From Raphanus sativus (Eukaryota > Streptophyta > Magnoliopsida > Brassicales > Brassicaceae), in contig NC_079511.1 of NCBI RefSeq assembly GCF_000801105.2, positions 18,375,792 to 18,439,791 on the forward strand: a stretch of DNA of 64,000 bases. Direction: 5' to 3'. The position numbers and the translations under genes were made by a program. Below, piece by piece: positions 1 through 10,514 of this stretch. Below the pieces are notes generated by a model. That model was not told where the DNA came from, did no database searches, and was given only the letters and a program-made list of their open reading frames with translations. Each line of letters starts with the position of its first letter. Position 1 is the first letter of the stretch.

Positions 1-1
1 A

Positions 2-595
2 TCTCAATTCATGCATCAACCGACGGAGACGCATTGGCAGGCTACAAAGCGAGTGCTGCGTTACTTGGCAGGTACTCCTAGTCACGGGATCTTCATGCGC
101 GCTGGCTCACCTCTCACTTTGCACGCCTTCACGGACGCGGATTGGGCAGGAGATCAAGATGACTATGTGTCTACAAATGCGTATGTCATCTATCTAGGCT
201 CCACTCCGGTTTCATGGTCCTCCAAAAAGCAGAATGGTGTTGCTCGATCGTCCACTGAAGCGGAGTATAGAGCAGTTGCAAACACGGCATCAGAAGTTCG
301 TTGGCTCTGTTCTCTGCTTCACGAACTTGGCATCACAGTACCAGTAGCTCCCGTGATATATTGTGATAATATTGGAGCCACATATCTCTCTGCAAACCCT
401 GTGTTTCACTCCCGGATGAAACATATTGCTATAGATTATCACTTCATTCGCTATCTGGTCCAGAAAGGAATGGTTCGGGTGTCTCATGTCTCAACGAAAG
501 ATCAGTTCGCAGACGCTTTAACTAAACCTCTTACGAGACAGCAGTTCATCGTCTCAATAGCCAAGATTGGAGTGATCAAGCTCCCTCCATCTTGA
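2..595 (+). CDS. Ty1/copia polyprotein C-terminus (RNase H domain), 5' end outside window
   Basis: The frame is open from the first bases and ends at TGA 593-595. It encodes the C-terminal RNase H domain of a copia pol polyprotein, which degrades the RNA strand of the RNA/DNA hybrid during reverse transcription. Visible landmarks are the conserved [11 protein letters not shown] leader, the first catalytic Asp in FTDADWAGD, the SWSSKKQ segment, the catalytic Glu in SSTEAEYRA, the Asp in [11 protein letters not shown], and the terminal Asp in [11 protein letters not shown]. The frame is intact over 194 residues, so this part is undamaged. Protease, integrase and RT should lie left of the window. 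An LTR-like tail follows at once. Family assignment is firm; autonomy cannot be judged. Confidence 0.93.
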   Translation, partial: SQFMHQPTETHWQATKRVLRYLAGTPSHGIFMRAGSPLTLHAFTDADWAGDQDDYVSTNAYVIYLGSTPVSWSSKKQNGVARSSTEAEYRAVANTASEVRWLCSLLHELGITVPVAPVIYCDNIGATYLSANPVFHSRMKHIAIDYHFIRYLVQKGMVRVSHVSTKDQFADALTKPLTRQQFIVSIAKIGVIKLPPS

Positions 596-723
596 GGGGG
601 CATATAAGACAATAGATGTATATATAGAAAGGGTTCTTAAGTCAATGTCCTTAACCTAGTATCTCATGTATCTCTGCTGTATATATTGTACACAATGCTT
701 ATGTAATAAGATCATCTTCTACA
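596..723 (+). mobile_element. Probable 3' LTR of the copia element
   Basis: The pol stop codon overlaps a purine stretch (GAGGGGG, 594-600) that fits a polypurine tract. The next 120 bases are AT-rich, contain AATAAGA-like polyadenylation sequence and end near TTCTACA at 723, a usual copia LTR terminus. The 5' LTR is outside the window, so neither the exact left boundary nor a TSD can be checked. Confidence 0.5.
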
Positions 724-1433
724 ATCTATAGATACGTGAGGATGACATTGAACTGAGAGCTAAATTCAGTGTTTGTGGTTAACTCATTAAAAAAACACGT
801 TAGTGACCCCGTTTCACAAATGGAAACATATTCATAGTCACAATTAAACACACACACTTGAACAACAACGTAAATCTACGTTAGAAATCAACCTGAACTC
901 TATGAGATATGAGCAATCAAAGTCAACATAATGATTTTCAAAACCTATCACTCAAGCATTGATATAGAGGTTGGGTGAAGAGCAAACTAAATCAACGTTG
1001 GACACTAACCTGAACTTGATGAGGTTTTAGTAATAAAAGTCTAATTTACGATGGGCACTAACAGAACAACAACGGAGTGGTTTCTTCAAGAGGACACCAT
1101 TTGGCACATGTATGTTTATTTCAAGTTTGAGAGCATGAGTCAAAACAAAATATTTTAAATACCACGCCTTAAAAATATCTTAAATATCTATACTGTTGCC
1201 TATGTATTTTCAAAATACATCAGATAGGTATGTAAAAATAACAGTACCAATAGATGACAAACAGCTTGGCAAAACAGTAAACGTGAGTATTAGCAGTCTG
1301 TTAGGAATGCTAAAGGAAGAAAAAGTAACCTGCAAGGCGTTTTGTGTTCACCATCATGACTAAAAACAAGGCGGGAGTGTTTCCACTGAATCTTCTCCAT
1401 CTTGTAGAAATCTTTTGCAGTCTAGGCCCAAAG
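724..1433. other. Intergenic, no gene seen
   Basis: AT-rich DNA with no ORF above background, no LTR-like ends and no recognisable RNA gene. It would hold the 3' UTR of the minus-strand gene that ends at 1434. Confidence 0.5.
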
Positions 1434-2353
1434 TTAATTCTTCATAACAGGTCCCCTGCAAAAAAAAAAAAAAAGATGTTAAGTTATATTGGTCTGTGCG
1501 ACAGAGAGTAAGCTTTGCACTAAAAGAGAGGTCTTCATTCTATTAACAGGAAACACTTACTCTTTTGACTGCAAATAAACTAAAAGGACGACACGTGTTG
1601 CTATTTCCACTTCGTCTTCAACGGAACAGTCAATGAGAGACTGTTCATTGACCGGCTTCAAGTAGCCAACAACATCGACAGGAAGATTAGTAGTCAATTG
1701 TAGCCAAAAAAATCTAAATTAACATACAGACAAACAAATTAATATGGAGAATATTTTTAAAATGGGACAGATTACCCGTAGATATCACCCCTGAGACCTT
1801 GGATATCGTCATGAGAGAGGAACCTGAACCTTTCTGCGTCAATAGAGAGGCTGATGTTGTCAAGCACGGAGAGAACAAAGTTGTGCAAGAAACAAACTGT
1901 TAAACTTTTCATTCAAAAAAAAATTGTTAAACTCTGAACAGCAACTTGTTAAATCTCCTTGCTTCTGGTAGCCTGAAAATTCAGAAGGCTGTAAGTTGTT
2001 TCTGCTTTGGGATGAGGCGAGTACGTGCTTGTTTAAACCTTGCATCACAGTCCCCTGATGAAGTTAGATATCAAACCCGAAATTCATGGCCTTGTATAAT
2101 CTCATTGTATATCAAAACCAAAACTCAATATGAACTACGATGGAAAAAAAAAGAGTCAGGGATTAGAATTCGTACATGTTCGTCGTATTGGAGGAGTTTC
2201 AACCCAATAAAGGTCATGCCTTTTGCTATGTTTCTTGCCTCCCAGAAATGGATTTACCGAAATCACAGAGATCAATTTCGGCTGGTTCTTCTGAGACGTC
2301 ACTAAAGACACAACGACGGGAGGCTTGCCGGTGGATTTCATGGCGGTAGCCAT
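1434..2353 (-). CDS. Small multi-exon host gene, function not recognised
   Basis: I cannot name the product. The supported pieces on the minus strand are: a first exon from ATG 2353 encoding MATAMKSTGKPPVVVSLVTS and onward, with a possible donor (GTAAAT) at 2257; an open segment ending at donor GTAATC (1775); an exon 1713-1561 between an ATTTAG acceptor and a GTAAGT donor; and a last short exon from 1455 to TAA 1434. The last three join in one frame and read through FLSHDDIQGLRGDIYG, LPVDVVGYLKPVNEQS and VLLVYLQSKE to the stop. The VDVVGYL stretch weakly recalls the OB-fold replication-protein-A-like (DUF223) families that are common in Brassicaceae; that is inference. The join between exon 1 and the middle exons is unresolved. 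A TATA box lies 55 bases upstream of the ATG, which favours a real gene over a random ORF. Confidence 0.45.
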
Positions 2354-2407
2354 TGCTTCTTCACTGGAGGTTTTGAAAAGGGTGTGGATTAACCATCAGA
2401 TTAGGGC

Positions 2408-2419
2408 TTTATATATAAG
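2408..2419 (-). promoter_or_regulatory. TATA box of the 1434-2353 gene
   Basis: On the minus strand TATATATAAAGCCC stands about 55-60 bases before ATG 2353, with a purine/pyrimidine-biased leader between. This is standard plant core-promoter spacing. Confidence 0.5.
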
Positions 2420-2736
2420 GAGAAAGAGGGGGAGCTGGAACGAAATATATAATTAAAGGAGGATTTAGAGCATTACAGATTCACGAAGAGGGGGATTACA
2501 ATAACCGCAGTGCAGAGGAATCGATCGGTGAAGACGAAGAGAAACAAATAAAAACTAATATCTTATTCCCTAATTGACATGGCGTTTTAGAGCAATCTAA
2601 TTGGCCGATTTTCCAATCTGACATGGGTAGCCTAGATTTTGATCTTATTCCCTTTTATTATTGTTTGATTGCAAATTCCACAACAATATAAGTCAGACCC
2701 TCCGGCTAGAATAAAAATCCAGACATTGTCAATACA
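2420..2736. other. Upstream flank of the minus-strand gene, then CRM target site
   Basis: No coding signal. The stretch ends at the AAATT that was duplicated when the CRM element inserted. Confidence 0.4.
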
Positions 2737-2741
2737 AAATT

Positions 2742-3828
2742 TGATATAGGCACCAAATGGAACCTTCTCAAACTGGTTGGATAGATGATTGATTCAATGG
2801 ACCAGCTAGTGATGAGATGGATTGAGATGGAAGGCCTTGTTGATAGAGATGAATAGATGGATGGATCCGGATGTATTGGGTCTTGAAAGAGTAATGGTAG
2901 ATGATAAGCACCACTTGGTCGTATAACCAACTTGATACTTCAAGGGAATGGAGATGGATATGGATCTAAGTTGCTTGTTCGAATAAACAACTCAACAAAG
3001 ACAAAGAGATGGATTGATGAAGTGAGGTTTTGATTGATTCGCACAACCAAATGATGGATCGAAGTGTAGCCACAAGTTCTATGATGAGGAACTTGATAAA
3101 ACACGATTTGCTCTCAAGAATGCTTCTCACAAACTCTCAAAAGACTTAGTATTTGCTAGGGGGCAAACTGATTCATATATTTCATAAAGGTTAAAGATAC
3201 ATGACTGCTTATAAGGGACTTATATAGTGTCCAATGCAGTTGTGCCCTTCTTGAGGTCTTTGAAACAAAATGATGATACATGACTCTCTTGGACCTAAGA
3301 AAACATTAGGCTAAACAATGCCTTGACTCAAAAATGAAAAAAAAAGAAACAAAGACTTAGACCTGCATAAGAAACCATATGATATAATGAAAATGTGACT
3401 TACCTTACTTACCTTGACGCGGAGTGGTTTGAAAGGAAGTAGCCGTTGGAGAGGAGCGTGTCTTTGATTCTTGCAAAGTGATGTCATTTGAAACTTGGCT
3501 CTCGTCTTCTCAATACTCACCGTATCACTTAGATGTGATGACAAATAAGGAAACCATTCCTTTGTGAGGAAGAATGGACCATATGTTATCATCATCCTTT
3601 GGACCAACTTGTATAACATAAGCTTCTTCTTTATTAGCTTCTCCTCCGGTTATTGTGAACTGATCCATACGGTTTGTGATGGCTTCTAGCTTGGTGTTGA
3701 TGTTGCTCTTGATGAGAAGGACTTCTATGGCTTTATTAAAGCTGGCAGCAACACCTCTAGTTCCTGATCTTGTTCTTGGAGCTTGTCTAAGTGTGGGAAT
3801 GTTGATATCTGGTTCTATGTCCTCATCA
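2742..3828 (-). repeat. CRM 3' LTR
   Basis: A 1087-bp copy beginning TGATAT and ending CATCA on the plus strand (TG...CA). A TATATAAG promoter box lies on the minus strand around 3218-3229. Bases 3525-3828 also encode the last 100 or so residues of pol. Confidence 0.93.
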
Positions 3829-6800
3829 TTCTCTCCCTCTTGAGAAGGTTCTGACCTCAGAACAGTTTCATCTGCATGAAAGTAAGATAAATCTGACACA
3901 TTGAAAGTAGAAGAAACATTAAACTCAACCGGCAGCTCCAATTGATATGCATTGTCATTGATTTTCTTCAAGACTTTGAATGGACCATCTCCTCTTGGTG
4001 AGAGCTTGGACTTTCTTTGCTTTGGAAACTTCTCGGACCTCATATGTAACCAAACCCAATCTCCTGGTTCAAATGAAACCTCCTTTCTTCCCTTATCACC
4101 TTGCTTCTTGTTCCTCTCATTTTGCTTCCCTAGGTTCTCCTTAACCTTCTGGTGGATTTTCTTCACAAGCTCGGCCTTAGTCTCACCATCAGTACTCACC
4201 ATTTGATCCTTTTGTGGTAGGATAGGAGAGAGATCTAAAGGAGTCGTTGTCTTAAAACCATACACAATCTCAAAAGGTGAAAGCTTAGTAGCTGAATGAG
4301 GAACTCTATTATAAGCAAATTCAATGAAAGGTAAACAATCAAGCCAATTCCTCAAGTTCTTACCAACCGTGGCTCTCAAGAGAGTGGATAGAGTGCGGTT
4401 AACAACCTCAGTTTGTCCATCAGTTTGAGGATGGCAAGTGGTAGAGAACAATAGCTTGGTACCCAACTTCCTCCAAATGGTCCTCCAAAAGTGGCTCAAG
4501 AACTTTGTGTCCCTGTCAGAAACAATAGTTCTAGGAATACTATGAAGCTTAACCACTTCTTTAAAGAATAATCAGCAGTTTGAGTAGCATCATTAGTCTT
4601 ATTGCAAGGAATAAAATGAGCCATCTTAGAAAACCTGTCCACCACAACAAAGATGGAGTCCTTGTTCCTGATCTTTGGCAAACCTAAAACAAAATCCATG
4701 GAAATATCTACCCAAGGTAGGTCAGGAATAGGTAAAGGAATGTAAAGACCATGAGGATGTAACCTGGATTTAGCTTTGAGACAAACAATACATCTTGCGC
4801 ATAGCTTCTCAACATCTCTTCTCAAGTGTGGCCAATAAAAGTGTTCTGCCACTATACTCAAGGTTTTGTCACGTCCAAAGTGTCCCATAAGTCCACCACC
4901 ATGTGCTTCTCTCAAGATCAAGTCTCGCATGGAACCTTGTGGAATACACAACCTCTTGTCTTTGAATAGAAACTCATCATGCTGATAGAAAGATCCAAAT
5001 GCGGCTTGCTTGCATTGCTTGTAGATGTCTCCAAAGTCTGGATCTTCTTGGTACTGCTCTTTGATGTGCTCAAACCCCATTACACTGGCTTCCATCAAAG
5101 ATATAAGCGCATGCCTTCTTGACAAAGCATCAGCTACAATGTTCTCCTTTCCTTTCTTGTACTTGATGATATAAGGAAAAGATTCCACAAACTCTAGCCA
5201 CCTCGCGTGCCTCTTCTTCAAGGTAGTTAGTCCTCTCAAGTACTTGAGTGTCTCGTGGTCAGTGTGGATCACAAATTCCTTAGAGAGTAGATAGTGTTGC
5301 CAAGTCTCCAATGACCTCACTAGTGCATATAACTCCTTATCATAGGTGGGATAGTTAAGTGTAGCTCCATGTAACTTCTCACTGAAGAATGCTACTGGCT
5401 TTCCTCCTTGAGTTAACACTGCTCCAATACCTGTTCCTGATGCATCACATTTAATCTCAAAAGTTTTGTTAAAATCAGGTAAAACTAAAACAGGAGCATT
5501 AGTTAAACTATCTTTGAGGTTTTGAAAAGCCTCATCATGTTCACTTCCCCATTTGAAAGCCACATCTTTCTTGATTACTGAAGTTAATGGGGCGGCTATG
5601 GTGCTGAAGTCTCTGACAAATCTTCTATAGAAGCTTGCTAACCCATGGAAACTCCTCACATGGCCTATTGTAGTTGGCGTGGGCCACTCTTGTACTGCTT
5701 TGATCTTCTCTTCATCCACTTTTAGACCCTGTGAACTAACAACAAAGCCTAGGAAAACTAGTTGATCAGTGCAAAAAGTACATTTCTTGAGATTAGCATA
5801 AAGATGCTCTTGGCGCAAGGTTTCTAAAACCTTTTCAAGATGGATAAGATGATCTTCTAAGCTGTTGATATAGACTAAGATATCATCAAAGTATACAACT
5901 ACAAACATACAGATGTACTCCCTTAGAACATGGTTCATGAGGCGCATGAAAGTGCTTGGAGCATTAGTAAGACCAAATGGCATGACTAGCCATTCATAAA
6001 GACCTCTCTTGGTCTTGAAAGCAGTCTTCCACTCATCTCCTTCTTTCATTCTTACCTGGTGATAACCACTCTTCAAATCTATCTTTGAGAAGATAGTGGC
6101 ACCACTGAGTTCATCTAACATGTCATCTAGCCGTGGGATTGGATGTCTATACTTGATGGTAATGTTGTTTATGGCTCGGCAATCAACACGCATCCTCCAA
6201 GTCCCATCTTTCTTTGGCACTAGAAGAACTGGAACTGCACAAGGACTTAGGCTTTCTCTTATGTAACCCTTGTCCATCAAGTCTTGTACTTGTCTCTCCA
6301 ATTCCTTGGCTTCCTCCGGATTGACTCTATAAGCTGGCCGCTTTGGCAATGGAGCTCCTGGTACTAGATCAATCTGGTGTTCTATCCCTCTTATTGGTGG
6401 TAAACCAGCAGGAATATCTTCTGGAAAGAGATCAGGGAACTTCTCAAGTAGTTGCACAACTTCTGGTGGGAGTTCTTGATCTTTATAATCTGTCAAAACA
6501 TCTTCCTTAAAGATCATTAGTAGCACCTGTGTTTTGTTCTCTAAAGATTTTAAAACTTTAGATGGACTAATATAGAGATTAGTCTTACTTACCTTGTTTC
6601 CTTTGTTCATATCCTTTTGCAAGTCAAAGACTTGTTGTGGAGTTAAAGGAGCTAGGTTGTGCTTGCGGTTGTTGTGAGTGAAACTATAGTAGTTGGTGCG
6701 TCCATTGTGTATGGTCTCCTTGTCAAATTGCCAAGGCCTGCCAAGCAAAAGATGACCAGCTTGCATAGGAACCACATCACAGATTACCTTATCAGCATAT

Positions 6801-7498
6801 CGGCCTATGCTGAAAGAGATTTCCACTTGTTCACCAATCTTTAGCTCGGTTTCATCATTTAACCACTTCAATCTATAAGGTCTTGGATGGGTAGTTGTCT
6901 TGAGACCTAGCTTATCAACCAAATACTTGCTAGCAACATTAGTACATGAACCACCATCAATGATCAAGTTACATACCTTAGATTCAATGGTGCATCTTGT
7001 ATGAAAGATGTTCTCCCTTTGAATAGTTTCTGGTTCGAACATTGCACTAAGTACTCTTCTTGTCACAAGTATCTCTCCCTCATCTGGATAGTCAGTGATC
7101 TCCTCGTCAGTAGTATCTGCTTCTGCTTCTTCTTCTTGAGTCTCATATCCCCCATCTTCTCTAAGGATCATGACTTTTTGATTAGGACAATCTCTTGCAT
7201 AATGCCCTTTACCTTGGCACTTGTAGCAAGTGATGTCTCGGTTTCTAGGTGCACTAGGCTTGCTTTGATCAGCCTTGTTGCCCTTAGATGCATCAGTAGT
7301 GGTGTTCTTCTTGAACCGGCTCTCAACCTCAATGGACTTGTCCTTGTCATTTCTTTGAGCTGGTGGAGTCCAAGTGTTCTTACTTCTACTTGTAGCTGCG
7401 GTTTTGCGCTTGATGTGTTGCTCTGCTTGGATAGCAAAGTGGATTAGATCATGGAAATGCTCATAGTTCTGTCTCTCCACCTTTCTTGTTATCCTATC
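3525..7498 (-). pseudogene. CRM pol: zinc knuckle, protease, RT, RNase H, integrase (one frameshift)
   Basis: The polyprotein copies the element's RNA and integrates the cDNA. In order on the minus strand: CCHC knuckle [14 protein letters not shown] near 7230; aspartic protease around [12 protein letters not shown] near 6960; RT with [24 protein letters not shown] and the catalytic YFDD in [10 protein letters not shown] near 5880; RNase H from [11 protein letters not shown] with [10 protein letters not shown]; then integrase with HFGRDK and the C-x2-C of CARCIVC near 4790, and catalytic positions in [14 protein letters not shown] and DGQTEVVNR. The reading frame shifts by one base near 4560-4570 at a run of T, between the first two integrase catalytic residues, splitting pol into segments ending at 4496 and starting at 4556. 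The downstream part runs on through the polypurine tract and 303 bp into the 3' LTR before its stop. No chromodomain is evident; a Thr/Arg-rich tail replaces it. Confidence 0.9.
3829..3842 (-). other. CRM polypurine tract
   Basis: Directly beside the LTR the minus strand reads AAGAGGGAGAGAA, the plus-strand primer for reverse transcription. It lies inside the pol frame, where it encodes QEGEN. Confidence 0.85.
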
Positions 7499-8224
7499 TT
7501 AGAGTCCATCCAAGAACTGTGCCATCAAAGTTTCCTCAGAGTCTTGAACCTCTAAGCGATTCCTCATAGCATCAAACTCTTCATAATATTCCTCAACTGA
7601 CTTGGAACCTTGAGTGAGCTTTCTGAATCTCTTTTGCAAGTCACGGTAGTAGTAACTTGGCACATATCTTCTCCTCAGCATGGCTCTCATGTCATCCCAA
7701 AGAGCAATGGGTGCACGTCTTAGTCTTCTTCTCTCGGATAGCTCTCGATCCCACCATGTCAAGGCGGTTTCAGTGAGCTGAGCAGCAGCTAGAGAGATTT
7801 TCCTTAGCTCGGAGTAGTGGTAATAGTCAAAGATGTACTCCATGCGTGTCTCCCAATCAATGTAGGCGTCAGGGTTAACCTTTCCAGCAAAGGTTGGTGG
7901 CGTGAGCTTCAAGTCTTTGCCTCCTTGCCATTGATCATGCTCTTGATCATGACCTCTTCCTCGGTTTCTTCCTCTATCTCTAGCATTTCTTCTAGGAGGG
8001 GGTCTTTGTTCTTCTTCTTCTAGAATCGGCATGTCACTATCCGAATCATCCTCAGCATGGGGATTGTCTTGTTGTTGCTGTTGTTGTTGTTGTTGTTGTT
8101 GTTGTTGGCCTTGAGGATTGTTGTTTTGTCCTTGAGCAGTATTGTTGGCCTGAGCTTGTTGCCCTTGCTCTAGGCGAGTCATCCTCTCACTGATGGATTG
8201 CATTGCAACTAGGAGTTGAGCCAT
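7499..8224 (-). CDS. CRM gag (capsid), ends at a premature stop
   Basis: The 241-residue ORF starts at ATG 8224. An N-terminal Gln-rich tract (13 consecutive Gln from a CAA/CAG run near 8070-8110) precedes an acidic and Arg-rich linker. The retrotransposon gag core follows: PPTFAGKVNPDAYIDWE, LTWWD, ALWDDMRAMLRRRYVP and the YYEEFD...MAQFLDGL end. The stop at 7499-7501 is in the same frame as pol, and the reading continues directly on its other side with sequence typical of this domain. A Gln-to-stop change (CAA to TAA) is the simplest explanation. Gag forms the virus-like particle in which the element is reverse transcribed. Confidence 0.88.
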   Translation of the reverse strand: MAQLLVAMQSISERMTRLEQGQQAQANNTAQGQNNNPQGQQQQQQQQQQQQQDNPHAEDDSDSDMPILEEEEQRPPPRRNARDRGRNRGRGHDQEHDQWQGGKDLKLTPPTFAGKVNPDAYIDWETRMEYIFDYYHYSELRKISLAAAQLTETALTWWDRELSERRRLRRAPIALWDDMRAMLRRRYVPSYYYRDLQKRFRKLTQGSKSVEEYYEEFDAMRNRLEVQDSEETLMAQFLDGL

Positions 8225-8829
8225 AGTAGTTGCGGTATCAGCTGAAGATGAGCTATTGTCTCCTATGTCTTAACCTGAAAAAGTTTCAAGATCAAGTGAA
8301 AGGTATCAAAGAAACAAATAAAACTAGTGCAAAGACAATATGATGCAAATGGACCGATGCAAACTATAGAATAGCAAAGAAATATGCAATAGTATGGAAA
8401 GTTGAAACTATATGAATGAAATCCCTTTATTTTTTTTTTAAAATGTGAAAAATGAAATACTAAAACTTGGAATTAAAGCAAACAAACTCTTTTATATTTT
8501 TTTTTTGAAAGTTTTCGAGATGCACTTTTTAAATAAGGAAAACCAAATCAAACTATCTTATTATGTGAAAGCAAATTTTCAAAGATGGTATGCAAGGAAA
8601 TCGAATCAAACTAAACACTCTTTTTTTTTTTGATGCAATGCGGATCAAACAACAAATCAAATCGACTTCTTCTCTTTTCTTTTTCAATAGATAACTAAGA
8701 ACTCAAAGCTAGCAACAATGGTGAATAAGAAAAAGCAAACAAAACTCAAATATTTTTATGGGTTTTTCTTGACAAAATGAAATAATCTAAATGAAAAGGA
8801 AAGAGATAACCAGATATGGAGCCCTTTCG
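8225..8829 (-). other. CRM 5' untranslated leader
   Basis: About 600 bases between primer site and gag ATG, AT-rich with several T8-T10 runs. No conserved ORF. This is the expected place for dimerisation and packaging signals, none of which I can identify. Confidence 0.6.
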
Positions 8830-8841
8830 GCTCTGATACCA
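8830..8841 (-). other. CRM primer-binding site (tRNA-iMet)
   Basis: The minus strand reads TGGTATCAGAGC three bases after the 5' LTR, complementary to the 3' end of plant initiator tRNA-Met. Confidence 0.9.
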
Positions 8842-8844
8842 AAA

Positions 8845-9931
8845 TGATATAGGCACCAAATGGAACCTTCTCAAACTGGTTGGATAGATGATTGATTCAA
8901 TGGACCGGCTAGTGATGAGATGGATTGAGATGGAAGGCCTTGTTGATAGAGATGAATAGATGGATGGATCCGGATGTATTGGGTCTTGAAAGAATAATGG
9001 TAGATGGTAAGCACCACTTGGTCGTATAACCAACTTGATACTTCAAGGGAATGGAGATGGATATGGATCTAAGTTGCTTGTTCGAATAAACAACTCAACA
9101 AAGACAAAGAGATGGATTGATGAAGTGAGGTTTTGATTGATTCGCACAACCAAAGGATGGATCGAAGTGTAGCCACAAGTTCTATGATGAGGAACTTGAT
9201 AAAACACGATTTGCTCTCAAGAATGCTTCTCACAAACTCTCAAAAGACTTAGTATTTGCTAGGGGGCAAACTGACTCATATATTTCATAAAGGTTAAAGA
9301 TACATGACTGCTTATAAGGGACTTATATAGTGTCCAATGCAGTTGTGCCCTTCTTGGGGTCTTTGAAACAAAACGATGATACATGACTCTCTTGGACCTA
9401 AGAAAACATTAGGCTAAACAATGCCTTGACTCAAAAATGAAATAAAAAGAAACAAAGACTTGGACCTGCATAAGAAACCATATGATATAATGAAAATGTG
9501 ACTTACCTTACTTACCTTGACGCGGAGTGGTTTGAAAGGAAGTAGCCGTTGGAGAGGAGCGTGTCTTTGATTCTTGCAAAGTGATGTCGTTTGAAGCTTG
9601 GCTCTCCTCTTCTCAATACTCACCGTATCACTTAGGTGTGATGACAAATAAGGAAACCATTCCTTTGTGAGGAAGAATGGACCATATGTTATCATCATCC
9701 TTTGAACCAACTTGTATAACATAAGCTTCTTCTTTATTAGCTTCTCCTCCGGTTATTGTGAACTGATCCATACGGTTTGTGATGGCTTCTAGCTTGGTGT
9801 TGATGTTGCTCTTGATGAGAAGGACTTCTATGGCTTTATTAAAGCTGGCAGCAACACCTCTAGTTCCTGATCTTGTTCTTGGAGCTTGTCTAAGTGTGGG
9901 AATGTTGATATCTGGTTCTATGTCCTCATCA
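8845..9931 (-). repeat. CRM 5' LTR
   Basis: 1087 bp, the same length as the 3' LTR, with about 14 substitutions by eye and no indel. The TATATAAG promoter box lies near 9321-9330 on the minus strand. The copy carries the pol C-terminal codons with no upstream frame, so they are not translated from here. Confidence 0.93.
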
Positions 9932-9936
9932 AAATT

Positions 9937-10462
9937 CTAAGATGAATGGAGCTCACCCCTTATCAACACTCGAAGAACTCCCTCAAGACATCCAAGGCGA
10001 TAACATTACAAGAGTCGCACGAGAACTACCATGTCATGCAATCATGCCCACTACTGGCCAGAGCAGCAACCGTATTTACAATAATATGACAATCAAACTA
10101 TTTTCCATCCATCCCGTTGCTTCTTTGACAATAATATGACAATCAAACTATGTCAAAATCTTTTCTCACCTTAAAACATAGAAGCTCATTATGATAGAGG
10201 CATTCAAGAATATTTTTCGAAAAAGAGCCCAATCCAGCCTCTATCTATAAACATCAGCAAACGATTTGTACATAGATGCAACTTATCAATACGGCCGAAC
10301 ACTGCTTTGCAGGGCTGAAAAAAATATGATGATGAAATCTACATTAATAAAATTGGTTGGAATCAAGATCATAAGTTTGGCAATCAGTATTGGAGTCGCA
10401 TTAAGAAAACTGGACATTAAGAAATTATTACATATATGGAGTTTGTGTTAAAAAACTCATGT
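9937..10462. other. Flank between CRM and LINE, likely part of the host Helitron
   Basis: No convincing gene. A 24-bp direct repeat (ACAATAATATGACAATC and onward) occurs at about 10077 and 10128. The same DNA resumes beyond the LINE at 16748 and ends with a Helitron terminus at 16996, so this stretch may be Helitron interior; its 5' end was not found. Confidence 0.35.
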
Positions 10463-10514
10463 GTTACTCAACTACTTTTTTTTTTCTTTTAACATCGAAA
10501 GGCCATTATATTAC

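Larger units (their letters stand above)
2737..9936 (-). mobile_element. Complete Ty3/gypsy chromovirus, CRM (centromeric) type
   Basis: The element spans 2742-9931 on the minus strand and is bounded by a perfect 5-bp TSD, AAATT, at 2737-2741 and 9932-9936. Order on the minus strand: 5' LTR, initiator-tRNA-Met primer site, leader, gag, protease, RT, RNase H, integrase, polypurine tract, 3' LTR. The RT segment (for example [16 protein letters not shown]) and a pol frame that continues into the 3' LTR are both traits of the CRM clade, which targets centromeres. My hand comparison of the two 1087-bp LTRs found about 14 substitutions (about 1.3%), so insertion is fairly recent. Two lesions, an in-frame stop after gag and a 1-bp shift in integrase, make this copy non-autonomous. 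Confidence 0.93.

Noticed and set aside
3311..3619. 102-codon ORF in both CRM LTRs (also 9414-9722)
   Set aside because: It lies in a different frame from the pol tail that crosses the same DNA; conserved only because the LTRs are.
8830..8841. tRNA-like sequence
   Set aside because: Only the complement of the tRNA-iMet 3' end; it is a primer-binding site, not a tRNA gene.
9942..10139. 65-codon ORF MNGAHPLSTLEELPQD...
   Set aside because: No family recognised, ends in a local direct repeat, no promoter seen; kept as flank.
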